Source of the DNA: Takakia lepidozioides
Taxonomy: Eukaryota > Streptophyta > Takakiopsida > Takakiales > Takakiaceae
Length of the DNA: 60,000 nt
Assembly (NCBI GenBank): GCA_030704615.1
Contig: CM060733.1
Span: 54,376,001 to 54,436,000 of the forward strand
Direction of reading: 5' to 3'
The stretch's first letter is position 1. Each line of letters begins with the position of its first letter. The position numbers were made by a program, and so were the translations under genes. This document shows, piece after piece, positions 26,360 through 37,208 of this stretch. The notes below the pieces were generated by a model that saw only the letters and a list, made by a program, of their open reading frames with translations, made no database searches and had not been told where the DNA came from.

Positions 26360-28760
26360 ATGGCGGACGTCGTGGTAACGGTTTTCGATAAAGATGGTAC
26401 TATGACCGCCAAAAGGAGGTTTAAGAGCCTCCGAAAGAGTGTTATGCTCTCTACTTTGGAGATGGGACACGGACGCGGTTACCTCACAGATGCCGATGGT
26501 TATGGTGTTGAATATCCAGTTGTTGTTGATGCTATTGCGGCTGGTGGAGGATATAGGTATAAAGTTACAACCCTAGCCTTATCGGCACCTCCGGCAAGTA
26601 TGGGGTCGTTTGCACTTGAGGATATATGTTTCTTTATTTGCTTTGTTTGGATAGTAAGGGTCCATCCATGGCTTCGGACTCATTGCTTGATTATAGTGAA
26701 TACAGAGTGTATCATAGACAACGCACTTACTAGTTTTTGGAAGGATTTTCAAACCTTGTTTGTTTGAGTCATTATTAGACATTGTAGTACATATGATACC
26801 AAGTCAAGTCTTGAGTAGTTTTTCTTTATAGGCTATTAAGAAGCATTGCGTGTGTGTTCATTAAACTTAGGGTTTTTTTATTCACTTGGCTACGTTGTAT
26901 CTGGTTTACTCTGTTTTGTGCGATTATTACGACCTTCCGATGAGGGTATTGCTTGGGGTTTCACTTCAACTCATTCGGGTGTTCTGTGGTTGCATCTCTG
27001 TGTTCTTTGTGCTCTGTATTCCATATTTGTATTGGCCTATGGTGTGCACATGATTCTTCTACAACCGTATAGTCAGTCATTCTCCGACATCTTTTTCCAT
27101 CTTCTCAAGTTCCTAACCAGTTTCGTTTTTTCATCTTTGTTGTTTCTACCAGATTATGATGATCTTTCTTAAGAGTGGATCAACTGTATGCTGCTCCCAC
27201 AGCTACCTGAGCTCTCATGGAACGAGTATGACTTAACAAGGATATTGTTCCCTATGCAGCATGGGAAACTTCTCGTGTTAAAGAAAGCATATCATGAGAT
27301 ACGTAGGCAGAAGCCTAAGGTGGCAGAGAGGTTTATGATCGAGGCAGATGATTCAAAGCTCCTTGTGCATTTGACAGTAGTCTTGGATGTCCATTTTGGC
27401 CAACCAGCAGTTCACAATGGATATATCTTTCAGCTGCTCTTTGAGTTGTGGAGGTTGTATAGCGCACACACTTATGTGTACCAATCGTTGTTCAATTGTG
27501 ATGAAAAGATAGGAAATAGTCATTCTGCATCTACTGAAATTAGATCAAGACCTGATATGCTCCTCACGGCGTCTGGATGCACCTTTGTAGACAAATTTTC
27601 CAGTCTTGGTGCTGCTGAAGATAATCTTAGGGCAATGGTGAAGCCATTTTCCACCATGTTTTATGGAGATGTGCAATTCATTATAGGCTACAGGGTGAAT
27701 GCAGGGTTGACTGGACCAAATTGGACGTTACCAACACAGTTTTAGATGACTGTAATTGATGGTGTTATCAATTGAAATTGAATTAACTCATTAAAACTAG
27801 CAACTATATATGTCATTGGATTCCTAGCTTCAATACGCACCCATAGCAACTCTCCAATCATGAATCCGATAAGAATTAACTCCGCTATGGACTTTTGAAC
27901 ACCGTCATTGTGGACTGTTACCGCAATGAATGGAATTACAATGGACTCAAGTTCTCATATGTGCCATTGGTGAGTTCCATTGAAATTTGGACATAAGGTG
28001 GCCATTTTGGTCCACATCATAGGTATGAATTTGAAGTGGCAAAATCATTTGTCATTTGACGGACTAATATATGTCAAACAAATAGGCGTTTTTTGAAAAG
28101 TCCATAGCTCATCTTATTTTTTGGATTTTGGGTGTCATTTATTTTCTAGCAATATAAAAACCTATAATCTTCAATGGCTAGATGTCATATTTGTAAACTC
28201 TAATTTTTAGTTTTTCATAATTTCTCTAAATAATATACTAAAATATTTAATGAATTATATCTTTAATATTTGGGATATGACTCTTTACTAAATATGTTCA
28301 GTATACCATTATCTATCACTAAAAAAATATTTTGGGATAGTATACTCAACTTTTTGTTTTGGTCATGGACTTTCATGGAGCAGGATCTGCCGTTTTTGGT
28401 CCACTCAACCCTGCAATTGCCCTATACAGGGGCATGCTCAGAATTCCAGTGAGTTCATATTGGCAAGTATGGCCAAATCAAACGAACCGGTCCACGTCTA
28501 AACCTATCAATTGAATCCGGTCGCTGCGAGTTTTTGCTAAACATCGGCTATGCCTATTAGTTAATTAAGCAAATGGTAGACTCAGTCCCTGATGTGTCAG
28601 GCTGCCGTGCTATGATCACTGAGGATATTGAAGGAGATAAGATCATACATTTATACCCTGTCAGAGTTCGTAAGTTCATCAAGAACTTTAACAGTTTTTG
28701 TGAGGATTACATGACTGCATTGGATGTGATATTGAGGGCTTATGAAGCTGGAGAAAGAAG
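26360..28760 (+). CDS. Unrecognised two-module gene, RPD nuclease-like domain
   Basis: I do not recognise this gene by name. Exon 1 starts at ATG 26360 and encodes a ~65-residue module (VVVTVFDKDGTM near the start, GHGRGYLTDADGYGV, GGGYRYKV at the end) that looks like a small beta-rich or ubiquitin-like header. A second exon opens after CTCCCACAG at about 27208 and runs to 27742: LPELSWNEYDLTRILF, long helices, then RPDMLLTASGCTF and MFYGDVQFIIGY. The RPD strand followed by a Gly strand is the layout of PD-(D/E)XK nuclease folds, but the expected ExK is not visible (VDKF instead). A further exon-like frame, 28573-28760 (PVRVRKFIKNFNSFCEDYM), may continue it and ends where PPR sequence begins. 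It may be a Crinkler-like header plus nuclease protein, or simply a degraded gene. Confidence 0.4.
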
Positions 28761-28808
28761 TCATACATGTCCACCAGGGCAATGTTCAGAATGACATCTG
28801 GTACAATT

Positions 28809-29654
28809 CACTACAACAGATCGCGGTATTTATGACTGTATATATAACTATTCTACAGTCCTAAACGGTACATATGACTTCTATGACTGTAAGTCGTGCA
28901 AACCAAGTGAATACAATGAGTACATGATGGTACGGTCCGGATGACTACAGTCAGATGAACCAAGTGATATCTCTCACTGCAGTCATATATACCATACTGC
29001 AGTCGCCGCTACCGCGCCACATGGCGAGGCATAATTGATTAAAAATTAAATTAAATTAAAAAACTAAAAAAATTAAAAAGATATGTCAGACGCCGCGTCG
29101 CACCGCATTGTGCTACGTGGTATAATGCATTTTATAATAATGAAAAAACCACGTGGCAACCCATCTAGGGTACCACGTGCTATCCCTCGCTCGCCTATTA
29201 ACCCTATGGCCATCTCATCCATTTGATTGTACTTAGAGGAGTTTGAACCTACAACCTCTTTACTATAAGAGTTATAGTTCACTACCTGCTAACCAATACA
29301 CCCATTAGTCATTTATGTGATTATTTGGTGTTTTAATTGTATTATACACACCAAATTACAAAATCCCCAGTAGTCATCATGACTATGTAATCTCATCCAT
29401 GTACACTGTAGTCATGGAAATGACTATGAATGGTGAGCTAAATCTGGTCAATTGCTGTTGACCAGCCTTCCGCCCATTCCGGAGCCATGTAGTCATACAG
29501 ACGACTACTTAGATGGTCGTTCATATGACTACAGTCGTATGAACGATTGCGGGAGGTCAATTTCATATAAAAACATGGTGCAGTCATGGTCAAAGTCAAG
29601 AAAACCATGACTACCACGGTTTGGCAGTCATAACTACCGCGATCTGTTGTAGTG
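28809..29654. mobile_element. Non-autonomous CACTA (EnSpm-type) element, 846 bp
   Basis: The left end CACTACAACAGATCGCGG and the right end (its complement, ending ...TGTTGTAGTG) match over about 30 bases with one mismatch. A 3-bp target duplication ATT flanks it (28806-28808 and 29655-29657). Removing the element restores an uninterrupted PPR sequence (ggtacaatt/ccagcttcg) that exists intact at 30205-30220, which proves the insertion. Subterminal ATGACT/AGTCAT motifs recur many times within 250 bp of each end, typical of CACTA transposase binding sites. No transposase is encoded. An internal tRNA-like module is annotated separately. Confidence 0.93.
29236..29306 (-). repeat. tRNA-like module inside the CACTA element
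   Basis: The minus strand reads TTGGTTAGCAGGTAGTG (A-box-like), then GGTTGTAGGTTCAAACTCC (B-box-like). A matching module, GTTGGTTAGTTTGTAGTG then GGTCTTAGGTTCAAGT, lies at about 34386-34450 inside the second CACTA-like element, in the same orientation. Confidence 0.45.
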
Positions 29655-30790
29655 ATTCCAGCTTCGACAATGTCACCATGGACCTCTTTGCCATTTTCCA
29701 GGGCTGCCAGGCTCGCACACGCCTTACAAAGACAAATAAAAGTGACCCGGTCCGGCTGCACCCAACATTTGCTCATTTGTGGCTTCATCTCGCACCCATG
29801 CTGGCCATATCCAACGATCATCGTGTTCCAGGAGACAACATCCCGTTCAACCATATTGTCAAATTCTCCTTTTGCAGCTTCAATGCTGCCACATTTGGCA
29901 TACATGTCCACCAGGGTATCGTGCGGAATGCAACCTGGTACAATTCCAGCTTTGATGATGTCAACATGGCCCTCTTTGCCCTTTTCAGGTATGTCAGGCT
30001 CGCATCAACGGTCCATTCCTGCATCATTTGCTCATATGTCTCCAAAGCCTCCGTCCCGCAACCCTGATGTGCATGTCCTGCGATCATCGCGTCCCACAAC
30101 ACCACATCACATTCAGCCATAGTGTCGAACACCCCCCTTTGAATCTTCAATGCTCCCACATTTGACATACATGTCTACCAGGGCAGTGTTCAGAATGACA
30201 TCTGGTACAATTCCAGCTTCGACAATGTCACCATGGACCTCTTTGCCTTTTTTTAGGGCTGCCAGGCTCGTACACACATTGCAAACGCAAACAAATATGA
30301 TGCGGTCGGGCTTCACCCCTTCCAGCATCATTTGCTCATAGGTCTCCAAAGCATTCGTACCACACCCATGCTTGGTAAATCCTGCCAACATTATATTCCA
30401 CGTGATCAAATATCGTTGAGGCATTCTGTTGAACAGTTGGTGCTCCTGCACTTAACATACATGTTGGCAAAGGTGTTGTGTAGAAAAACATTTGGCTTGA
30501 ATCCACTTTGGATAATGCGAGCATGCACCTGCTTTCCAGCTTGCAGGTCTTTCATCTTGATGCACGTATGCAAGAGACTGACATAAGTATCTGAATTTGC
30601 TGAAATGCCCCCTTGGTTTAAAGTCTGTAGAGCCTCTTTTAGTCGCCCTGCCTCACATAGCATCCTCACATGCCCAAAACTACCAGAAGAGGCATTGTGG
30701 ACTCCCTCTTTTGGTCATCTTTTGGAAACTATGGTCATGGTCAAGGCGCCTGATTTAATCAACTGTGCCGCTGCTGATTCCAGTTGACCA

Positions 30791-31984
30791 TCTACCCATG
30801 TAGGTTCTTGTAGCTATCCATCCACAGGGAATCACAAGTAATTTTGAAATCGAGCCATCTTGGATGAATCTGGACCCACACTCCAATCCCTGCTCCTTCT
30901 ATCCCTGCCTCTCCACAAATCATATATATATATTCTTGCCTTGCTGCTAGCAGCTGACAATGACAGCCTACAATCGTTCAACAAACACCTCAACCCTACT
31001 CCGAAAAATATTCCTTCCAAAGCTTCTCCTCATCGCTGCTATCTGTTTTTGCATAAGTACATGTTGGCACATCGGCAGTAACATGTCAAAATCACCCCAA
31101 ACCACCATAGACCCTACGAGCTAACTTGCAGAATTCGTCATGAAATTAGCGACGACTCTGATAAGAGGGTAAAACAGCCTGGAATGTGATGAAGAAGAAG
31201 GTGCCCTCACCACGTTGTCCTTGACCTTGTGTCATGAAAGCAGCTAGTTTATCTCTCACCCCTGCATGATTAATCTGGCGATCAACCCAAAAGGACCTTG
31301 TGTGTGTGTAGCTTGTGTCGGCAGTTAGGTGATCTTGGATTGGTCGATTGGTCTGTGAGGAGCCACCACGGTGCAGCTGAGCTGCCATAGATTCAAGCAC
31401 AGCTTCATAAGACCAATTTGACCCTCCCCAAGTACCTTGTAAACACCAGGAAAAATACCAAATCATATTACTAACAGGAAGAGCCCACATTTTGCAGGAT
31501 GGACAAAACTTGTTCACATCATACATTAAAAAAGCCCCATCTTGCAATTGCGGTTCTCCCACACATGTGAGGGATCTTTAAAAAACTCAGGCCAGCTCTG
31601 CTCCATGCTCCACAGTAGACCTTTGTGCCCGAAAATCCAATAGCATCAACATTTTGTCAAGTTCCTTTATGAAGAAGTGTTAGTGAGCTTTCAAACAATT
31701 CAATGTGGGTTCCATCGGACTCTACACAATGAAGAACATACGGACATGTCCAAACTTACACCAGCTTGTCTATAGTCTGGAGATTTTGGAGTGGTCTGTG
31801 AAAACGACCAGGGAGCAGCTGAGCAGCCACAGTCTCGACCCTCCCTAGTACCTTGCAAACTTCAGGGAAAGGCATTGGACATCCTACTTTCATGCCCTGC
31901 TCAGGAAGAACAACCTACGATACGGACAGTAAAAGCAGTTTTTGCACAACAAAACGAGATTCTAACTATTAGGTGTACAATCAA
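30791..31984. other. No gene recognised
   Basis: Between the PPR pseudogene and a detached PPR fragment. A 138-codon minus frame (31562-31146) has no motif. Two diverged copies of a ~50-base phrase (gcagctgagc..., accctcc, taccttg, aaac) at 31370-31455 and 31803-31872 indicate a local duplication. Confidence 0.35.
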
Positions 31985-32045
31985 CTTCTCCATCCTATGC
32001 CCTTGCATATCCTCCGATCATCGTGTTCCATGACACAACATCTTT
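31985..32045 (-). pseudogene. Detached PPR fragment
   Basis: Minus-strand translation reads DVVSWNTMIGGYARA, a PPR core matching the pseudogene at 29800-29850. Homology stops at about 32045 where unrelated, element-like DNA begins, so this is a short duplicated or displaced piece. Confidence 0.6.
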
Positions 32046-32494
32046 TTGGCTCTATACTAAGAAAACGCGCAGGAGACAATAAAGCCAAGAGGAGGCTAAG
32101 TCCCAGCCCTTTAATGGGCAACCCTATAAACAATTTTTTGAATTTTTTAACCTTTTGGTACCAAGCTAGCACTAGAAGTCATTCCGGCAACTATTTGGTG
32201 GTGAGCTCGCGCTGGTCAACCATCGTTGACCAACCCTTCTTCAAGTGCGGAGCGTACGCTCGCGCGCTCACGCCATTGCGTCGTTGCCTCAACATGGGCT
32301 GATATCCAAGAGGGCTAAGCTCAACTGTGTAGGTTTCTGTACGATTTATGGGGACCTCATTCAAATTTTCCCTTATTAAACACGGAAGGACGTAAAGCAC
32401 AATTTGGTCTACAAATATAGGGAAGTCATGGTCATAGTCAGAAAAACCATGACTACTGCGGGTTGGCAGTCATATATACCGCGATCTGTTGTAG
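32046..32494. mobile_element. CACTA-family fragment with one terminus
   Basis: The right end, GGCAGTCATATATACCGCGA and then TCTGTTGTAGTG ending at 32494, is nearly identical to the right terminus of the element at 28809-29654. I find no matching CACTACAAC left end upstream, so it is truncated or rearranged. The left limit given is simply where PPR homology ends. Confidence 0.55.
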
Positions 32495-32503
32495 TGAATA
32501 ATT

Positions 32504-33251
32504 TTATTTTGAAGCATCATATCTGAGACTCTTATAACCGTTGTCCTCAATATAATCCCAGAGTGGCCTAAACTTGGGATCGTTTGAAACATTGGGAAAA
32601 CGACTCAACCCTATCATATTTTTCCTAAGATAGCTTGAAACAGTGGGATGTTTCCTCATTCCAAGCAAATAGGTCTGAAGAACCTTGAGAAGATAGCAAC
32701 CATCAGTCTCCACGGTCTGGAACGGTTTGAGAACAAAACATGAGTCGGGCGGGTTCAATACACACTTCACGGCGGTGTCGTCAATGAGCAGAGTGTTACT
32801 CTTGGTGTATTGTCCACCAAATCTCTTCCAGACCTTCACCAGTTGCTTCAAAAACAAATGAGGAGGGTCCAATCCTGATTTGAATTGAGGGTGAACCGAA
32901 GTAGGACATGAAATACAATCCTCTTGAGACATAACGAAGGCCGGTTGAGGGAGACCACAAAGCAAAAAATCCAGGATGGGCTGCAAGTTCTTGTACATTA
33001 TAGAGCTCCAAATCCCTAACCGGAAGTGTTTGTGCAATTCTGTCCACACTTCGCGATATTTCTCCCGTCTAAAGACTAGTCGGAATCCAACAAGAGCTGG
33101 AATTCTGTAATCTGATTCTGAAAACTGGGAGACATTGTAGCTCTTCTTGTGCTTCGAGATTTTGCACAAAGACTCCATTCACGTCAAAAATAATCAAACG
33201 CAACCATTGCGTACGAGGAGAAACAGGTGCTCCAATTTGCCATAGAGTCAT
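32504..33251 (-). pseudogene. NIF/FCP1-type HAD phosphatase domain, copy 1
   Basis: HAD-family aspartate phosphatases of this type dephosphorylate phosphoproteins such as RNA polymerase II CTD. The frame 33251-33069 contains LIIFDVNGVFV, the motif I region with the nucleophilic Asp; DxNG replaces the usual DxDGT/DLNG. The frame 33178-32504 (-1 relative) continues with FRLGIWSS (motif II), QPILDFLLCGLPQPAFVMSQ, FGGQYTKSNTLLIDDT (motif IV), CFVLKPF and LLKVLQTYL, and ends near PLWDYIE at the stop 32504. The frame change between motifs I and II means either a small intron or a frameshift. The stop lies only ~10 bp from the CACTA terminus at 32494. Confidence 0.6.
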
Positions 33252-33359
33252 TCATACTTACGATGATAAAAAGGAACAGTACAATGCATTGGAAAAACCG
33301 ACACCAGGCAAGTGAACAAGAACGTCCACTGGACAGCCGAGGTTCACCAAACTCTATTA

Positions 33360-34010
33360 AAATATCTTATGTTCCAATGCAGCGGCACGCAATTCGTGAT
33401 TGCTAAGGAACTTCTGCCACCTATAATCAAAGTCTCTAAGAAATTTGACCGCTAGGTCGTCCTCGAAGAAATCCTTCGTAATGCCGAATGGATGTAGCTC
33501 GTTGAATGACATGACATCCATCCCGGATTACTGGAACATGTTAAGGTATGGCTTGAGTTCTTCCAGTAGAAACTTATCTCTGTCAAGGTCCACGATCGCC
33601 TTATATTTTGGAAGGAAGATGGTATGTCCTAATGGGTTCAAGTGACTTGTACATATTGTCTACAGTGTCGATGAGGAGAGTATTGGATTTGTAAGCTGTT
33701 GGGTTTTCCTCAGCGAAAATGTCGTAAAGATGTTTAAAGTAGATGGGATTTTTGGAAGCTTTAGGTCATTTTTTGTTGAATGTCAATCTGTGCATGACTG
33801 AATTGTCACTGCTGGAAGTTTTGACCTTGTAATAGTACTTCCCGAACACGGCCTTGGCGATAGTCTCGACGTTCATCTCAGGTCCCGTGTTCCAAAAACA
33901 AACGACAAACTTTTTGACGGTCCATTTAATGAATTCGTCAAGACCGTTTCGCGTAGCTAACTTGAATTTCCCAGCGGAGATACAAGGCTGGGTGGCAGGA
34001 GGGGATTTCT
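33360..34010 (-). pseudogene. NIF/FCP1-type HAD phosphatase domain, copy 2 (broken)
   Basis: A second diverged domain reads on the minus strand: LDEFIKWTVKKFVVCFWNTG (motif II region), KNPIYFKHLYDIFAEENPT, YKSNTLLIDTVDNMYKSLE (motif IV), PLGHTIFLPKYKAIVD and LLEELKPYLN. The frame changes near 33640 and several stops occur, so it is not translatable as one product. It lies upstream (in reading direction) of copy 1, giving a tandem arrangement. It starts immediately beside the element at 34049-35148, which may have removed its motif I. Confidence 0.55.
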
Positions 34011-34048
34011 TTCCAGGTAAACCTCACAAAGGTAACGGGGAATAACCA

Positions 34049-34154
34049 AATTTATAATGCCCGGGCGTCGCCAAAAAAACGTCGCAAATTTGCGACCAAT
34101 GGGGGTCGCAAGTAGGCGAAATCGCGATTTGCGACGCCCGGGCGTCGGGAGAAG

Positions 34155-34189
<35 letters not shown>

Positions 34190-34773
34190 ACCTTGCAATG
34201 CAGAATTAGCACCGTCCAGGGGTCGCAAAGTGTGACGCCCGGACGTCACAATTTAAGGGGGTACATTTGAGTTTAGGCGGGAAAATTTGAATTTGAAATT
34301 TGAATTTCAAAAACTTGTTGACCATTGATTCCAGTTCTCTCTAATGACAATATGTTCATTATTCTACATATATTATGCAATGCATACTTGAACCTAAGAC
34401 CTCCACGTTATAACATTTCTAAGACACTACAAACTAACCAACACACCTACGCTGCATCTATGTATTACAAAAACAATATATATATATAAAGATTTCCTTC
34501 AAGTTCCTTCTAAAGGGGTCTCTTTTGTGACGCTGGGGAATTGCAACCTCCACAGTTTTAGTGCCCAGCCCCAGCCCCAGCCCCAGCGTCGTCGCCGTTA
34601 TTGCACCCCCCCCTACCGCCAGGCGTCCTAAACGACGTCCTTGTGATGACCTAAGCTGACCGCAACACCATTGCAATCCCCTGTGGCGATGCCGTTGCGA
34701 CCCCCTGACGTCGCAACATCAGCGCGGGGTGCCCCAACAACGCTTTTTGAAGTAGAGAGCAGCAAAGCCCACG

Positions 34774-34820
<47 letters not shown>

Positions 34821-35148
34821 CCCACTGTGGTGATGCTGTTGCGATGCCCTGACGTCGCAGAGGCGCTGGGGCGCCCTTAATGACGCCGAGGCGTCGCAGC
34901 ATCCAAAAAATAAAAATAAATAAATAAATTTCGACGCTTGGATGTCGCAAGAAAAAAAATCCGTCGCAACGAGGGCCCTCTTTCCCTCTCATGCCACCTT
35001 ACGACGGCTGGGCGTCGTAATGGTGCAGCGGGGGATTGCGACGCCGGGGCGTCGCCAAAAAACGACGCGGGCTCAGCGCCGCGCAGGGCGTGGGGCGCAG
35101 CTGGCGTCGCAAACCCCCCCCCCCCCCCCCCCCCCATTTGTTGTAGTG
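34049..35148. mobile_element. GACGCC-rich CACTA-like element
   Basis: The right end reads ...ATTTGTTGTAGTG (35136-35148), i.e. a CACTACAACAAAT terminus in reverse. The left end begins at CAAATTTATAATG and lacks the first ~8 bases of such a terminus. CCA follows the right end and also precedes 34049, a possible 3-bp target duplication. Inside, palindromes of the type GACGCCCGGGCGTC recur near both ends, with homopolymers A(~33-40) at 34154 and 34778 and C(~21) at 35114. A tRNA-like module sits at 34386-34450 on the minus strand. No transposase is seen. Confidence 0.55.
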
Positions 35149-35159
35149 CCAAGACGTAA

Positions 35160-36790
35160 TATCCTGGCCGACATCCATTCGGTCCCCAAAGAAGGGAATG
35201 CAGATCTTTTGGATTCACAGAAGTGGAATAGTCGACTGGAGGGTAATGCATGTTGTCCTGTGGAATAACAGAAGAGTTCATAATTATTAATTTCAACTTC
35301 AGTAACCCCAATGTACAGAAACGAATAAATGGAGTTGAAATGATTACCGTTTTTGGGGGCAGCTGCACCTCCTCTTTCCCATCTCTCCGGAAAACACGAT
35401 CCTCCAACTTTGTGGCACCAGATGATAACCTCGATTGTCCAGTGGGGGTTACTTGTAGGACCGGCTTAGATAGTGCAACAGTGATTGTCCGATCCACTCG
35501 TCTCTTCACAGTCTCAGTCTCATTGAAGTCGGTTCGTGTGTGTTTGATCTCTTCAGACGTCGTCTCACGAATCTACAGGGAATTATGGATGAGAAGTATG
35601 GTAGTCAAAGTGATCCGACAAAATTATCGAATTGAGCAATACCGAAGATGAGACTCAAAGACCAATAATAAGACTAATAAGAATAAAGCCAATATAGTAC
35701 CCGAATCGGGATCTGTTGTTGGATTCTGCGCTTGTGCTGCTCCGTCTCTTCTCTTTCCCCGCGAGTATGAGGGTTCTCCGACTCATTCCTTGTAGATAGC
35801 AATGTCGACTGGACAGTGGAGGTTGCTTGTAGAAGCGGCTCAGGTGACCTAGCCCTAACTATCAGATCCACCTGTCTCTTCACAATTTTTGAGCCTCGTT
35901 TGAACCAGTTCGTGTGTGTGTCATTTCCTCCGATTGGGATTATTGGATCTACAAGAAAAGTTTCGAAACAGTTAGGAATTGTCCTCAAGGATGTGCGAAC
36001 GGAAATATGTATCCGGGTGGAAATTTGTTTTATTTGAAAGCATAAAGGAAATGGAAAAAACATTCGGATTATTCTACTCACAAGTTTGCCATAATTACAA
36101 TATTGTCATGTTCTATTATAAAGTATGTATGAATTAACATTCACTAATTGTCATTCGTTACCTACATCCAGAACCACTTCCTGGGTGACATTTTGGGACA
36201 CCACCTTGCGAGGATTGTTAACGGGAACCGGTGACATAATCAATGGCTCGTCACCTTCCACAGGTGTGAACCCTTGACCTAAGGTTTCAACTAACTCCGT
36301 CAATGTCGTTTCATTTCCCCCTGGAGAAGCTGGTTTTTGATTCGTGGTGTTATCGGAACTGGAGGAAGAGCTGTCCAGATTGTGTACACTGTCTGGCTTC
36401 ACGCGTTCTTAGGTATTTGGAGTACTCCCAAGTGTCTCCAACCCGAAAATTTCCTGGCTCTCTCTTCCTCTTTCCCACATCATCGCATCTGCCTCTGGTC
36501 TTCGGTGACGATTTTCATGTTCTCATCTTCATGTTCATGTTCGTCTTTCTCCTCTTCCTCGCCCTGTTCTTGTTTTTCCTCATTTTCTTCGTCATGCTCT
36601 TTGTCGTGTCTTTCCTCGCCTCTTCTTCGTCCACTTCGTCATCCTGTAGTGAGTCTCCGTCGTCTCCGTCTCCTATGATAGTCTGATTATCAATCTGAAG
36701 CGTCTTAAAATAAGCCTCCACCTTGATTCTACAAAATTTCTTTTTCGTTATATAGTTTATGTCAAGCACCCGAATATTTCTTTCCTGCAA
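35160..36790 (-). CDS. Central linker region of ParB-like/NIF locus, degraded
   Basis: Minus-strand frames in order: 36790-36515 (acidic run then Lys/Arg-rich tail), 36402-36151 (Ser/Asn-rich), 36081-35674, 35509-about 35340. The last two contain related segments: KRRVDRTITVALSKPVLQVTP with TGQSRLSS, and KRQVDLIVRARSPEPLLQ with TSTVQSTLLS, each followed by a charged R/E/K stretch. So a ~65-codon unit is duplicated ~370 bp apart. Splice-like junctions separate the frames. I infer they are exons of one gene reading towards the phosphatase domains. Function unknown; low-complexity linkers. Confidence 0.3.
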
Positions 36791-37208
36791 TGAAACCCAA
36801 CAATGAAATCAAAATAAATCCGACGAACTGCAACCATCGAAAAATTGAAAAGGTAACGGCTTTCTGTTGAGACAACTGACAAACACACCAAACTCCCGAA
36901 TAACAAACACCCACAAATTACTCCCCGATAATAAACAATCCAAACTCCCAAAACATGAACCTCCACTGTCTAGTGGAGGTTCACAATACCAGACAATAGA
37001 CACTGGTTAAACACCGTATCCCAACAACGTCGAAAAAATCAGAGAGACAAATCTGACAAATTACAATTACAAGTAGAACGTATTAAAACAAAGCCAAATT
37101 GCAATTACAAGTAGAACGTATGTCATTGCCGTTCCTCCGAAACGTTCACACAAGACATCCCGTCCCTGCAAAAAAAAAAAACCAGGTAATCGTAGGTGTC
37201 CGCTCAGC

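Larger units (their letters stand above)
28762..30790 (-). pseudogene. PPR (PLS/DYW-type) gene, decayed and interrupted
   Basis: Minus-strand frames 30669-30406, 30451-30113, 30168-29818 and 29911-29655 follow one another with frameshifts. They spell classic plant PPR motifs: SDTYVSLLHTCIKMKDLQAG, GKQVHARIIQSGFKPN, LVDMYVKCGSIEDSK, DVVSWNTMIVGYGQHG, VQPDRVTFICLCKACASLAA and GKEVHGDIVEAG. Such proteins bind organellar RNA and edit or process transcripts. At least four frame changes and an inserted transposon (28809-29654) make it a pseudogene. The last 47 bases of the gene (28762-28808) lie beyond the insertion. Tandem units of ~300 bp inside the gene resemble each other closely, so part of the length comes from internal duplication. 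Confidence 0.85.

Noticed and set aside
29621-30122. Plus-strand frames of ~150 codons in the PPR region
   Set aside because: They are antisense shadows of the clearly recognisable minus-strand PPR motifs.
34154-34186. Poly(A) run as evidence of a retroposed cDNA
   Set aside because: No target duplication or upstream spliced coding sequence; similar A and C runs are part of the surrounding CACTA-like element.
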